From: Actinomycetota bacterium
Lineage (GTDB): Bacteria; Actinomycetota; Acidimicrobiia; Acidimicrobiales; Ilumatobacteraceae
DNA length: 64,000 bases
Assembly: GCA_963169665.1 (NCBI GenBank)
Contig: CAUJET010000142.1
Coordinates: 1-64,000 of the forward strand
Direction: 5' to 3'
Below the pieces are notes generated by a model, which was given only the letters and a program-made list of their open reading frames with translations, did no database searches and was not told the DNA's origin. Of the stretch, positions 28,401 to 37,805 are shown in pieces; position 1 is the stretch's first letter, and each line of letters begins with the position of its first letter. Both the position numbers and the translations under genes were made by a program.

Positions 28401-28429
28401 GGCCTGCGGGGCTGCGGGCCCCGCAGGCC
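28401..28429. terminator. Perfect 12-bp-stem hairpin downstream of the SGNH operon
   Basis: GGCCTGCGGGGC-TGCGG-GCCCCGCAGGCC; 15 bp past the stop of the minus-strand SGNH gene. Confidence 0.55.
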
Positions 28430-28443
28430 GACCGATCGACGAT

Positions 28444-30168
28444 TCAGGATCGTGTGTCGAACAGGCGCGTCGGCGTCAGGCCGTCGAAGGCACCCCGCAT
28501 CCACCCGAAGACGTCGACGACGACGTCGGTGGGCGCCGAGCTGAACACGCACACCGTGCCGGCGTCGCCGGGGGCGACGATCACGAGGTTCGCCCGGTTC
28601 ACGCCCGGGCGGACGTTGAGGTTCGACACCGTCGGCCGAGCGGTCCCGCACGGGAAGACCGTGAGGAACCCGGTGCCGCCCGGGTCGGCCGACGTCAGGT
28701 TCAGCACCACCCCGGAGGCATCCGCCGGCACCCCGGCCGTCCCCGCGACACGCACCGCCACCGTGCTCCCGCCAGTCAGGCGCTCGTTCCCCGGGCTGCG
28801 CGTGTCGAGCACCCGTGTGGCATCGATGACGTCCATGTCGGCCGACGACGTGAACGAGCCGCTGAGATCGACGAGGAGGTGCGTGTCCACGTTCGACACC
28901 ACGCACACGTGGCCGTCGGCGTCGGGTCGGGTGATCACGAGGTTCGGTGCCGTCGCCCCTGCGCCGACGTTCACGTTCGACGTGGTGCCGAGTGGCCGGT
29001 CGCACGGCCCGACGCTCACGAAGCCAGCTGCTGCAGCATCGGTCGCGGTGACCGACAGAGCGACCGACCGAGCGCCGACCGGGACGCCGGCAGCCGACCC
29101 GACGTCGACCACCAACGGCGTACCGGCTCGCTGACGGACAGCTCCCGCAGGCTCTCGGGTGTCGGCGAGACGAACCGGGGTGACCGGGACGAAGCCCCTC
29201 CCCGCCGGGAACGAGCCGGTCACGTCGACGACGACGTTGGTGCGTTCACTGTTGGCGACACAGACGCTCCCGTCGTCGCCCACGGGCACGATCGCCGCTG
29301 CGGCGACCACCTGGTCACGCACGAAGTTCGCGTTGCTCGCCACCGGCTGGCTGACGCCGCACCCGAACGCGGTGAGGAAGCCGGCGGCCCGCGGGTTCGC
29401 GACGGTGAGGTTGACGGCCACCGCGGCAGCGTCGGCGGGGATGCCGTTCACCCCGCGCACCGGCACGCGGCTGGTCGCGCTGCGGGCCGGCAGGTTCGCG
29501 GTCGCGAGCACGGTGTCGCGCACCAGCTCGCTGTACACGCGTGCGCCGACGGAGTTCAGGTGGATCGCGTCGTAGGTGATGTCGGATCGATCGGCGGCGG
29601 CGGTCCACGGCACCAGGATCAGATCGGGGTGGCGTTGGAGCGCGGCCTCGAGACGGCGGTTCACCTCGGGGAAGTACCAGAAGTAGGGCTGTACCTGTCG
29701 CCACGCCGACGGCGTGACGAACTCGGGCTTCACCTCGCGCAGCGTCACCCAGTAGATCCGCTTCACGCCCGCCTCGCGGAGCGCTCCGATGATCGAATCG
29801 ACCGAGCGGTCGAACCGCGGGGCATCCCAGTACGGGTAGTTGTGGCCGCCCGCCACGACTGCGATGTCGCCGAACACCGACGGGTCGGTCGCCATACGGG
29901 CGCGGACGTGCTTGGACTCCAACTGCTCGACGAACAGTGCGGGTGTGCCGTCGACGGTGACCTGCCAATCGGGTCCGAACGCGACCGGCATCGCCGACTT
30001 CGCGCCGAGACCGACCGATTCGGTGACCATGTAGACCCGTCGTTCGGGCGGCACGGCCTCGGTTCGTGCCGGCGCCGAGTCGGCGCCGACGACCATCGGA
30101 TGCGGGATCGCGAGCAGCGATGCGGCGGCGGCGACCGCGACGCCGAGGGCGAAGCGGGCCCGCGTCAC
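28444..30168 (-). CDS. Secreted SGNH/GDSL-like protein with RLxDTR repeat domains
   Basis: VTRARFALGVAVAAAASLLAIPHPMVVGA signal; TESVGLG, GGHN, DAIHL motifs (divergent SGNH); then ~120-aa repeats (RLADTRE..., RVLDTRS...) ending in PTRLFDTRS. Confidence 0.75.
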   Translation of the reverse strand: MTRARFALGVAVAAAASLLAIPHPMVVGADSAPARTEAVPPERRVYMVTESVGLGAKSAMPVAFGPDWQVTVDGTPALFVEQLESKHVRARMATDPSVFGDIAVVAGGHNYPYWDAPRFDRSVDSIIGALREAGVKRIYWVTLREVKPEFVTPSAWRQVQPYFWYFPEVNRRLEAALQRHPDLILVPWTAAADRSDITYDAIHLNSVGARVYSELVRDTVLATANLPARSATSRVPVRGVNGIPADAAAVAVNLTVANPRAAGFLTAFGCGVSQPVASNANFVRDQVVAAAAIVPVGDDGSVCVANSERTNVVVDVTGSFPAGRGFVPVTPVRLADTREPAGAVRQRAGTPLVVDVGSAAGVPVGARSVALSVTATDAAAAGFVSVGPCDRPLGTTSNVNVGAGATAPNLVITRPDADGHVCVVSNVDTHLLVDLSGSFTSSADMDVIDATRVLDTRSPGNERLTGGSTVAVRVAGTAGVPADASGVVLNLTSADPGGTGFLTVFPCGTARPTVSNLNVRPGVNRANLVIVAPGDAGTVCVFSSAPTDVVVDVFGWMRGAFDGLTPTRLFDTRS

Positions 30169-31976
30169 GGCGCCCACCAACCGGTCGTGTCGAAGACCAC
30201 CTGTGTCGGCGCCGACGAACGCACGCAGAGCCGTCCCCCCGACGCCAGGCCCACCGTGATCGAGTTGGCGAGCACACCCTCCCGCGGCGCGTTCACGTTG
30301 GACGTCGGTGGCACCTCGCCGCATCCGAACGCCGTCAGGAACCCGGCGCCGGCGGGCGACACCATCGTCAGCGTCCCCGTGACCGCAGCGGCCGTGGGCG
30401 GCGCCACCCGGACGTCGGTGGTCTGCCCGCCGCCGTGCACCGGCGTCCATCCACCCGTGCCATCGCGAGTGTCGTAGGTGCGTGTGGGAACGGCCGGCGT
30501 GAACGCGAGCGCCGCAGTCGGCGAGAACAGGCCGGTGAGGTCGACCACGAGGTCGACATCTGCCTGCACGTTCGAGAACAGGCACACATCGCCACCGTCA
30601 CCGAGCGGCACGTAGGCAGCGCCGGCGACCGTTTCGCCGGGGCCGAAGTTGAGGTTCGACACCAATGGCACGCTGCCCCCGCACGGGTATGCCGTCACGA
30701 ACCCTCCCCTGGTCGCGCCCGTGGCGGTGAGGTTCAACGACGCGGCGGTCGCATCCGTGGTCGCACCGAGCGGTACGTCGAGGCGCAACACCGTCGGCCG
30801 GCCCGAGTCACGGGTGTCGGCCAGTCGATCGGGCGGCAGCGGCGTGAGACGCGACGCATCCGCCACGAACGCGCCCTGCAGGTCGACCACGACGTCGGCG
30901 GCCGCAGACGTGAACACGCAGAGCGTGCCGTCGGCGCTGAGCGGCAGCACCGCCAGCGCCCCTCGATTGGTGCGCGCCACATAGTTCGCACTCGACACGC
31001 TCGGCACCGTCGCAGCGCACGGATGACCGGTGAGGAAGCCCGCAGCGGCGGGATCGACGCCGGTGAGGTTCACCGCCACTGCGGTGGCACCAGCCGGCAC
31101 ACGGGTCGACAGGTCGATCACCACCTGTCCTCCGGCAGGCAGCCGCCCGCCGTCCACCTCGCGGGTGTCGAGCACACGCACGGGCTGGAGAGGCTCGTAC
31201 TCCCGTGCCGCTCCGCTGGCGACGGGAAGCACCGCATCGGTGCCGGTGCGCTCCCCCACGGCCATCTGAGCCGTGATGTCCTGCGCCATCAGCGCCGAGC
31301 GCCGCCGGTAGCTCGGTGCGTCGGGCAGGTGGATCGCGTCCCACGACAGCGGTACCGCGTTCGCCGCCTGCGCCGCCGGCCAGTCCCACACCTTCAGGTT
31401 CGGGCGTTCCGACGCGACGAGGTCGAGCGCACCGTTGTAGGCGTCGGCCTCTGCCTGCAGCGTGTAGAGGCGGGTGATCTTGCTCCACCACACGGTGGTG
31501 TCGGGGCCGGCTGCGTCGAGCACGTAGCGGATCGTGTCGGCGTTGCAGGTGAGGCTCGCCTTGCAGAAGCCGACGTCGTTGTTGCCGAGGTTCACGACCA
31601 GGTTCGGGGCGTCCCAACCCTCGGCCCGCCACCAGGTGAGCCAATTCGCCACCGAGAAGCGGCTCCCGCCCGGTTGGAAGTTGCCGGCGGTGTACCCGAG
31701 TCCGGCCCGGAACCGGATCGGCCCCCATCCCTGCGCTGCGAGCTGGGTGGGCAGCGACGGCTCGATCGCCGCGCCGACGAGCACGGAGTCGCCGATCACG
31801 GAGATCGCGCCGAGCGGTCCCGGCGTGTCGATCTGGAACGCGGCCTCACCCCCGGCGGCGTTCGCGGCGGGCGTCGCGCTCGTCGGCACCACGACGAGGG
31901 CTGCGGCCACGACCACGGCCAGCAGCAGCACACGAGCACACGCGAAAAGCTGCACGGACGGGCGTCGAAGGATCAC
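30165..31976 (-). CDS. Secreted SGNH/GDSL hydrolase-like protein with three ~120-aa RxxDTR repeats
   Basis: ISVIGDSVLVGAAI (block I), VVNLGNNDVG (block III), WDAIHLP (block V); repeats begin RVLDTRE, RLADTRD, RTYDTRD. GTG at 31976; 4-bp overlap with next gene. Confidence 0.8.
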   Translation of the reverse strand: MILRRPSVQLFACARVLLLAVVVAAALVVVPTSATPAANAAGGEAAFQIDTPGPLGAISVIGDSVLVGAAIEPSLPTQLAAQGWGPIRFRAGLGYTAGNFQPGGSRFSVANWLTWWRAEGWDAPNLVVNLGNNDVGFCKASLTCNADTIRYVLDAAGPDTTVWWSKITRLYTLQAEADAYNGALDLVASERPNLKVWDWPAAQAANAVPLSWDAIHLPDAPSYRRRSALMAQDITAQMAVGERTGTDAVLPVASGAAREYEPLQPVRVLDTREVDGGRLPAGGQVVIDLSTRVPAGATAVAVNLTGVDPAAAGFLTGHPCAATVPSVSSANYVARTNRGALAVLPLSADGTLCVFTSAAADVVVDLQGAFVADASRLTPLPPDRLADTRDSGRPTVLRLDVPLGATTDATAASLNLTATGATRGGFVTAYPCGGSVPLVSNLNFGPGETVAGAAYVPLGDGGDVCLFSNVQADVDLVVDLTGLFSPTAALAFTPAVPTRTYDTRDGTGGWTPVHGGGQTTDVRVAPPTAAAVTGTLTMVSPAGAGFLTAFGCGEVPPTSNVNAPREGVLANSITVGLASGGRLCVRSSAPTQVVFDTTGWWAP

Positions 31977-32027
31977 AGGGCGAAGATAGCCGGGGCGAGG
32001 GAGGCCGATCCGTAGGATGGCGACGGC

Positions 32028-34076
32028 ATGAACCGCCCCCGGATGGTCCACCAACCCGCGCTCGACGGCATCCGTGCCGTGTCGGTGCTCGCGGTCCTGC
32101 TGTTCCACGGCGAGATCGCCGGCTTCGACGGCGGCTACGTGGGCGTGTCGGTCTTCTTCACCCTGTCGGGGTTCCTCATCACGAGCCTGCTGATCGCGGA
32201 GCACGCCGCCACCGACGGTATCGACGGCATCGACGTGTCCGGCTTCTACGTGCGCCGGGCGAAGCGGCTGCTGCCGGCGAGCCTGCTGTGCATCGCGGCG
32301 ATCGCGGTGTTGTCGGCCACCACCGATCTGTTCGCCGGTGTCGCGAGCCTGCAGCGCGACCTGCTCGGCGGCCTGTTCCAGGTGGCGAACTGGGTGTTCC
32401 TCGCGGGCGACGGTTCGTACCAGCAGCTGTTCGCCGACGCAGCCGGCCAGGCGTCCCCGCTCGAGCACTACTGGTCGCTCGCGATCGAGGAGCAGTTCTA
32501 CTGGGTGTGGCCGCTCGCCTTCGTCGGCATCGCTCGCGTGGGCCGCACCCACCGTGGCCGCACGATCGTGGTTGCGGTGATCACCGCGCTGTTCGCCGCG
32601 CTCGCTCCGGTGATCGCCGCAGTGTGGGGCCCCGACGCGGCCTACTGGTCGACACCCGCCCGGGCGGCCGAGATCCTCGTCGGTGCGCTCGCCGCCTTCC
32701 TCGTGGCGGGTCGCACGCTGTCGCCGCGTTGGCACCTCGCAGCGGCTGCTGCACTCGTGACGCTGTGCGCGACGTTCGTGCTGTTCCCCTCCGTCGGCGG
32801 TCCGGCCTACCGCGGTGCCCTGCCCCTCGTCGGAGCGGTCAGCGCCCTGCTGATCGTGGGGCTTCAGGTACCGGGCCCGGTGCGCAGCCTGTTGTCGCTG
32901 TCGCTGTTCGCCTGGCTCGGCCGCATCAGCTACGGCGTCTACCTCTACCACTGGCCGGTGTTCGTGGTGCTCGACTCGCGCCGCGTCGATCTCGACACCG
33001 TGCCGCTGTTCCTCCTCCGAATGGCGGTCACCCTGGTGCTCGCCCAGGCGAGCTTCTCGCTGTTCGAGCGCCCCGTGCGCAACGGCTTCGTCCGCCGCCC
33101 ACGCGAGATCGGTCTGATCGCACTCGGTACCACCGCGGCCGTGGCCGTGACGGCCGTGCTCGTCGTGCCGGCCGGCACCGGCGACTACTGGGGCGGTGAC
33201 GACACCGCCGCCGCAGCGGCGATCGACCCGGTCGGCGAGGGCACCCTCGCCCCGCTCGCCGTCGCGACCACGGCACCCGGGTTCGCAGCTGAAACGACGA
33301 CGCCGCCGCCGACCGCGCCCGCCGCCGACGCAGCGCCGGCGAGCACGACTGCCTCCACCTCCACCACGACCACGCTCGCGCCGATCCCACCGCTGGCCCG
33401 GCCGATGCGCGTGGTGGTCGCGGGCGATTCCACCGCCGAGGCGACCGGTTTCGGGCTGGCCCAGTGGGCGGTGGAACGACCCGACCTCGCGCAGGTGTCG
33501 ATCCTGGCCGAGGAGGGCTGCGGGTTCGTCCGCGGCGGCGAGTTCCTCGTGCAGGAGTGGACCGAGACCGACCCTCGCTGCGAACGGTGGGCCGAGACCG
33601 GCCTCGCCGAGCAGGTCGGCGAGCTCACCCCCGACGTCGTGATGCTGCTCACCACGTCGTGGGACGTGCTCGATCGTCGGTGGTCGCCGGACGAACAACT
33701 CTCCCCCGTCGACCCGGCCTACGCGCAGCGCATCCACGACGACTTCACGATCCTCACTCAGCGCCTCCTCGACGCCGGGGCGGCACACGTGGTGTGGGTG
33801 CGCGAGCCGATCCCGAACGTGTTCTGGTGGAGCTCGGGTCAGACGCAGGAAGACCCGGCGCGGCACGAGATCCTGTACGCCGCGATGGACGACATCGCCG
33901 ACGCGTACCCCGGCAGGGTCACCGTGGTCGACCTTCCGGCGTGGCTCGACGAACAGCAGCTCTCCACCGATCAGGAGGCGCGCCCCGATGGGGTCCACTG
34001 GTCGCCCGAGGCGTCGGCGCGCATCGCCCGCGACTTCCTCGGCGAACGGCTGCTACGCGCCGCACTCGGCATCTGA
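32028..34076 (+). CDS. Acyltransferase 3 (OafA/YrhL-like) with C-terminal SGNH domain
   Basis: QPALDGIRAVSVLAVLLFHGEIAGFDGGYVGVSVFFTLSGFLITSLL; C-terminal MRVVVAGDSTAEATG ... DGVHWSPEASARI. Confidence 0.9.
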   Translation: MNRPRMVHQPALDGIRAVSVLAVLLFHGEIAGFDGGYVGVSVFFTLSGFLITSLLIAEHAATDGIDGIDVSGFYVRRAKRLLPASLLCIAAIAVLSATTDLFAGVASLQRDLLGGLFQVANWVFLAGDGSYQQLFADAAGQASPLEHYWSLAIEEQFYWVWPLAFVGIARVGRTHRGRTIVVAVITALFAALAPVIAAVWGPDAAYWSTPARAAEILVGALAAFLVAGRTLSPRWHLAAAAALVTLCATFVLFPSVGGPAYRGALPLVGAVSALLIVGLQVPGPVRSLLSLSLFAWLGRISYGVYLYHWPVFVVLDSRRVDLDTVPLFLLRMAVTLVLAQASFSLFERPVRNGFVRRPREIGLIALGTTAAVAVTAVLVVPAGTGDYWGGDDTAAAAAIDPVGEGTLAPLAVATTAPGFAAETTTPPPTAPAADAAPASTTASTSTTTTLAPIPPLARPMRVVVAGDSTAEATGFGLAQWAVERPDLAQVSILAEEGCGFVRGGEFLVQEWTETDPRCERWAETGLAEQVGELTPDVVMLLTTSWDVLDRRWSPDEQLSPVDPAYAQRIHDDFTILTQRLLDAGAAHVVWVREPIPNVFWWSSGQTQEDPARHEILYAAMDDIADAYPGRVTVVDLPAWLDEQQLSTDQEARPDGVHWSPEASARIARDFLGERLLRAALGI

Positions 34077-34129
34077 CCGCTCCTCCACCGGGTGCCCGAT
34101 GGCACGGCGACCACAGCCGGGGCCACACC

Positions 34130-34135
34130 TATGAT
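34130..34135 (+). promoter_or_regulatory. Near-consensus -10 element TATGAT upstream of the DUF4097-like gene
   Basis: TATGAT about 90 bp upstream of ATG 34225, which has its own GGAGG; implies an ~80-nt leader. Confidence 0.35.
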
Positions 34136-34224
34136 CCGTCCGGAGCGGCCGATGGGGTGGTCGCCGGAGCCGGGCTCGGCGACGAGCCCGCGAGCTGACA
34201 CGTGTGCCAGCACAGGAGGGTCCG

Positions 34225-34899
34225 ATGCAGGTGGGAACCAGCGCAGTGGTGCGGGTGTCGGGACGCTCGACGCGGGTCGAGCTGCGGGGCAGCCCGGGCG
34301 ACGAACTGACCATCGAGGGCGGCGCGGCAGTCGTCCGCGACGACGGCAGCATCGATATCACCCCGAGTCGGAGCACCGTGCGGATCGTGTGCCCCGAGCA
34401 CACGCACGTCGTACTGAGCACGGCGTCGGGCGACGTCTCGGTGCGGGGCCACGTCGCTGATGTGAAGGTCATCACCGGCAGCGGGTCGGTCGACATCGAA
34501 CGGGCCGTCGACGCCGACGTGCGCACCGCTTCCGGCCGCGTGGCGATCGGAGCGTGCGTGCACACGTGCCGAGTGGTCACCAAGAGTGGACGCGTGTCGG
34601 TGGGCACCGCGCACGACGTGGGCGTGTCCACCGCGTCCGCCCGGGTCGAGGTCGGCCATGCCACGCTGGCCGCGGTCCAGACCGTGAGCGGGTCCGTCAC
34701 GGTGGGCTGCGACGCCTTCGCCCGCGTCACCGCTCGATCGATGAGCGGCAAGGTCGAGATCACGCTGCCCGAGGGCTCGCCGGCCACGATGCGCCTCAGT
34801 TCGCGCAGCGGGTCCATCCGCCGTGACGTGCCCGACGGCGAAGGTGCCACGCTCGAGGTGCAGACCACCTCGGGCGCGATCCGGGTTGCGTCGCGGTGA
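34225..34899 (+). CDS. DUF4097-like beta-repeat protein
   Basis: Repeating VxIxxxSGxVxV turns (ASGDVSVRG, GSGSVDIERA, ASGRVAIG, KSGRVSVG, VSGSVTVG, MSGKVEI, RSGSIRRDV, TSGAIRVASR); AGGAGG RBS. Confidence 0.75.
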   Translation: MQVGTSAVVRVSGRSTRVELRGSPGDELTIEGGAAVVRDDGSIDITPSRSTVRIVCPEHTHVVLSTASGDVSVRGHVADVKVITGSGSVDIERAVDADVRTASGRVAIGACVHTCRVVTKSGRVSVGTAHDVGVSTASARVEVGHATLAAVQTVSGSVTVGCDAFARVTARSMSGKVEITLPEGSPATMRLSSRSGSIRRDVPDGEGATLEVQTTSGAIRVASR

Positions 34900-35489
34900 C
34901 CTCGCCGGGCGCCGACCCGGCCGGAGCGATCGTCTTCACCGACATCGTCGGGTTCACCGAACTGACCGACCTCCATGGCGACGACGTCGCGCTCGCGGTG
35001 GTCGACCGTCAGCTCGCGCTCGTCCGCCGGGTGCTCCCGGAAGGTGCCCGCATCGTGAAGGAGCTCGGCGACGGCGTCCTGCTGTGGTTCGACGATCCCG
35101 TCGCTGCGGTCGACGCCGCACTCGAACTGCTCGCACGATTCGGGCGCGAGTCGGTCGACGGGATGCCGCTGTGGATCCGGATCGGTATGCACTGGGGCGC
35201 ACCACGCCGTCGCGGCGACGACATCATCGGCCGCGACGTGAACCTCGCGTCGAGGGTCGCCGGTGTCGCCGGCGCCGGTGAGGCGATCTGCACCGAACAG
35301 CTCATCTCTGCGGTCGGCGGCGCCGACGCGCTGCCCCATGTGAGGTTCGAGTCGCTCGGTTCGGTGTTCGTGAAGGGATTCGCCGATGCGGTGCCCGTGG
35401 CATCGGTACTCCCGGCCGGTCCGCTGCCCACCACCCCGTCGGCCGACCGGAACACGGAACAGGAGGCGCCGTGCGCATCCGCGGAGTGA
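34896..35489 (+). CDS. Class III adenylate/guanylate cyclase catalytic-domain protein
   Basis: AIVFTDIVGFTELTDLHGDD, IVKELGDGVLLWF, IRIGMHWGAPRRRGDDIIGRDVNLASRVAGVAGAGEAICTEQL; GTGA overlap with upstream gene. Confidence 0.9.
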   Translation: MTSPGADPAGAIVFTDIVGFTELTDLHGDDVALAVVDRQLALVRRVLPEGARIVKELGDGVLLWFDDPVAAVDAALELLARFGRESVDGMPLWIRIGMHWGAPRRRGDDIIGRDVNLASRVAGVAGAGEAICTEQLISAVGGADALPHVRFESLGSVFVKGFADAVPVASVLPAGPLPTTPSADRNTEQEAPCASAE

Positions 35490-36700
35490 TCGAGGGCTTC
35501 TACGGGCCGCCGTGGTCCCACGCCGAACGCCTCACTTGGTTCGACCGGCTCGCCGAGGCCGGCGCGACCCATTACGTGTGGGCTGCCAAGGCCGAGCCCC
35601 GACATCGGGACGACTGGCGTGCGCCGTTCACGGCCCGTGAGCTCACCGAGTTCGCCGAGCTCGCAGCACGCGCCCATGGCGTGACGCTTGCGATCGGGCT
35701 CACCCCCGGACCGGACGCCCGCACGCACGAGGTGATCGACAAGCTGCGCCCAGCGGTCGACGCAGGCGCTGCCGTCGTGGTGCTCAGCTGCGACGATCTC
35801 CCGGCGCTCGACTCGGGCGGTGCTCACCGCGACCTCTCCCATGCGTTGTTGCACTCGCTCGGAGTACCCGTGTGGGTCGTGCCCACGCACTACTGCGGCG
35901 TCGACGACTCGCCGTACCTGCGCAGCCTGTGCGACGGCTTGGCCGACGAGGTCGAGGTGATGTGGACCGGCCTGGACGTCGTCAACGATCGGATCGACGC
36001 TGTCGACGCCCGGCGGCGTGCCGAGATGACCGGCCGACCGCCGCTCGTGTGGGACAACACTCCCGTCAACGACGGGCTGATGCGCGAGGCACTCCACCTC
36101 GGACCGCTCGGCGGGCGCGACCCGGCGCTGCGCGAGGCGTGCAGCGGCATCCTCTGGAACCCGATGGAGTTCGCGACGGCGTCGATCGCGACGTGGACGA
36201 GTGCGGCGGCGTGGCTACGCGGCGACGACCACGTCGCCGTCTGGGAGACCGAGGTGCGCGCACGCGGGTGGTACCAGCTGGCCCTCGCCACCGCGTTCCG
36301 CGGCGACGCGCACTGGATCGACCACGAGCCCGACGCGACCTGGTGGGCCGACGTCGCTGCATCGCTGCCCGAGTCGGCCGCCGAGGTCGGCCTCGACGAC
36401 GGCGTGCAACCATGGATCGACGCTGCCCGCGAGGGTGCGGCGATCGCACTCGACGCACTGGCCGTGATCGACAGGATCGCCACCCGGGGCACGGGGACCG
36501 GCACGACGATGCGCCAGTTCGGGCTCGCATCGCGCTGGCGCGCGTGGCGCCGGCGAGACGTCCTCACTTTCGGGGGCGGACCTCGCGTGCGACCGGTGCT
36601 CGGCCAGGACCACCGCGGCGAGTTCGTCGGCCGCGCCACCGCGTTCGAATTCGACGAGTCGCTGGTCGATGCGCTCGTCAGGCGGGCGCTGCACTCCTGA
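35471..36700 (+). CDS. GH84-like beta-N-acetylglucosaminidase (O-GlcNAcase/NagJ family), no obvious signal peptide
   Basis: RIRGVIEGFYGPPWSHAERLTWFDRLAEAGATHYVWAAKAEPRHRDDWR...; SCDDL (paired catalytic Asp), VWDNTPVNDG. Confidence 0.88.
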   Translation: MRIRGVIEGFYGPPWSHAERLTWFDRLAEAGATHYVWAAKAEPRHRDDWRAPFTARELTEFAELAARAHGVTLAIGLTPGPDARTHEVIDKLRPAVDAGAAVVVLSCDDLPALDSGGAHRDLSHALLHSLGVPVWVVPTHYCGVDDSPYLRSLCDGLADEVEVMWTGLDVVNDRIDAVDARRRAEMTGRPPLVWDNTPVNDGLMREALHLGPLGGRDPALREACSGILWNPMEFATASIATWTSAAAWLRGDDHVAVWETEVRARGWYQLALATAFRGDAHWIDHEPDATWWADVAASLPESAAEVGLDDGVQPWIDAAREGAAIALDALAVIDRIATRGTGTGTTMRQFGLASRWRAWRRRDVLTFGGGPRVRPVLGQDHRGEFVGRATAFEFDESLVDALVRRALHS

Positions 36701-37784
36701 CGTCGCCGCTCGGTGTGCCGGTCGGACGCTCGACGGTGCCGTCGGGACGACGTGCGAACCGCTGCGGGTCGCTGCCGTGCACCGGTTCGTCCGACGTCCA
36801 CGGCCAACCGCCGAACTGGGTGGCCCGGTAGTCGGCGAAGGCCTGTTCGATGCCGGCCCGGTCGTTCATCACGAACGGCCCGTACTGGGCGACCGGTTCG
36901 GCGATGGGCCGGCCCTGCAGCACCAGCACTTCGGCGCCGAGGTCGCTGTGAACGACGACGTGACGGTCGCACTCGAGCACCGCGCCGTTGCCGACCGCGA
37001 TCTCGTCGCCGTCGAAACTCGCGCCGGCGCCGTCGCCGTTGCCGTCGAACACGTAGGCGACGCGCACGGTCTCGTCGCCGAGCGCGGCCGGCATCGTCCA
37101 CGAGGCACCGGGATCGAGCCGCAGGTGCCAGATCGCGACGTCGGTGTCGGGCCGCGCCGCCCACGACGACGGGGGGGGCGCCGGCGGTACGTGACCGGCG
37201 AGGGTGCCGGCCACCACGGTGATCTCGACGGCTCGGCCCTGCTCGTCACGCAGCTCGATTCCCGGGATGTCGTCGGCCCACAGCATCGAGAAGTGCGGCT
37301 CCGCGAACTTGTCGGCGGCCGGCAGGTTCATCCAGATCTGGAACAACTCGAGGGTGTTCGGACCATCGGGGTCGAGCAGCGGGAAGGTTTCGCTGTGCAC
37401 GATGCCCTTGCCGGCCGTGAGCCACTGCACGTCGCCGCGGCCGTAGCGCGCACCGGCGCCCAGCGAGTCGCTGTGGTCGACGAGGCCGCGGCGCACGAAC
37501 GTGACCGTCTCGAAGCCGCGGTGCGGGTGTTGCGGGAAGCCTGGCACGCGATCGCCGTGGTACATCCGCCAGCCGTCCTTGCCGGCGAAGTCCTGGCCCA
37601 GGTCGCGTCCGTCGAGTGACGCGGCCGGGCCGTGCACGGCGTTCCCCGCCGGGTAGTGGTCGAGGTGGTGCACGCAGAACAGGAAGGGGTCGACGGTGGG
37701 CCACTGGAACCCGATCGGGAACCGCTGGACGACCGGTGAACCGGCGGAACCCACGATCTCATTGCTTGCGTTCGCAACGTTCAT
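36678..37784 (-). CDS. Pirin-family protein
   Basis: PFLFCVHHLDHYPAGN...GFPQHPHRGFETVTFVRRGLVDHSDSLGAGARYGRGDVQWLTAGKGIVHSE; pirin His pattern. Confidence 0.9.
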   Translation of the reverse strand: MNVANASNEIVGSAGSPVVQRFPIGFQWPTVDPFLFCVHHLDHYPAGNAVHGPAASLDGRDLGQDFAGKDGWRMYHGDRVPGFPQHPHRGFETVTFVRRGLVDHSDSLGAGARYGRGDVQWLTAGKGIVHSETFPLLDPDGPNTLELFQIWMNLPAADKFAEPHFSMLWADDIPGIELRDEQGRAVEITVVAGTLAGHVPPAPPPSSWAARPDTDVAIWHLRLDPGASWTMPAALGDETVRVAYVFDGNGDGAGASFDGDEIAVGNGAVLECDRHVVVHSDLGAEVLVLQGRPIAEPVAQYGPFVMNDRAGIEQAFADYRATQFGGWPWTSDEPVHGSDPQRFARRPDGTVERPTGTPSGDVRSAAPA

Positions 37785-37805
37785 GGGACCAGAGTACCGG
37801 CCCGT

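Noticed and set aside
30165-33998. 1277-aa minus ORF suggesting a giant protein fused to the SGNH gene
   Set aside because: Residues upstream of GTG 31976 are antisense shadow of the acyltransferase gene (32028-34076, clear homology on +) with shadow-like His/Arg/Gly/Asp-rich composition; a -10-like TATCTT sits 6 nt before 31976.
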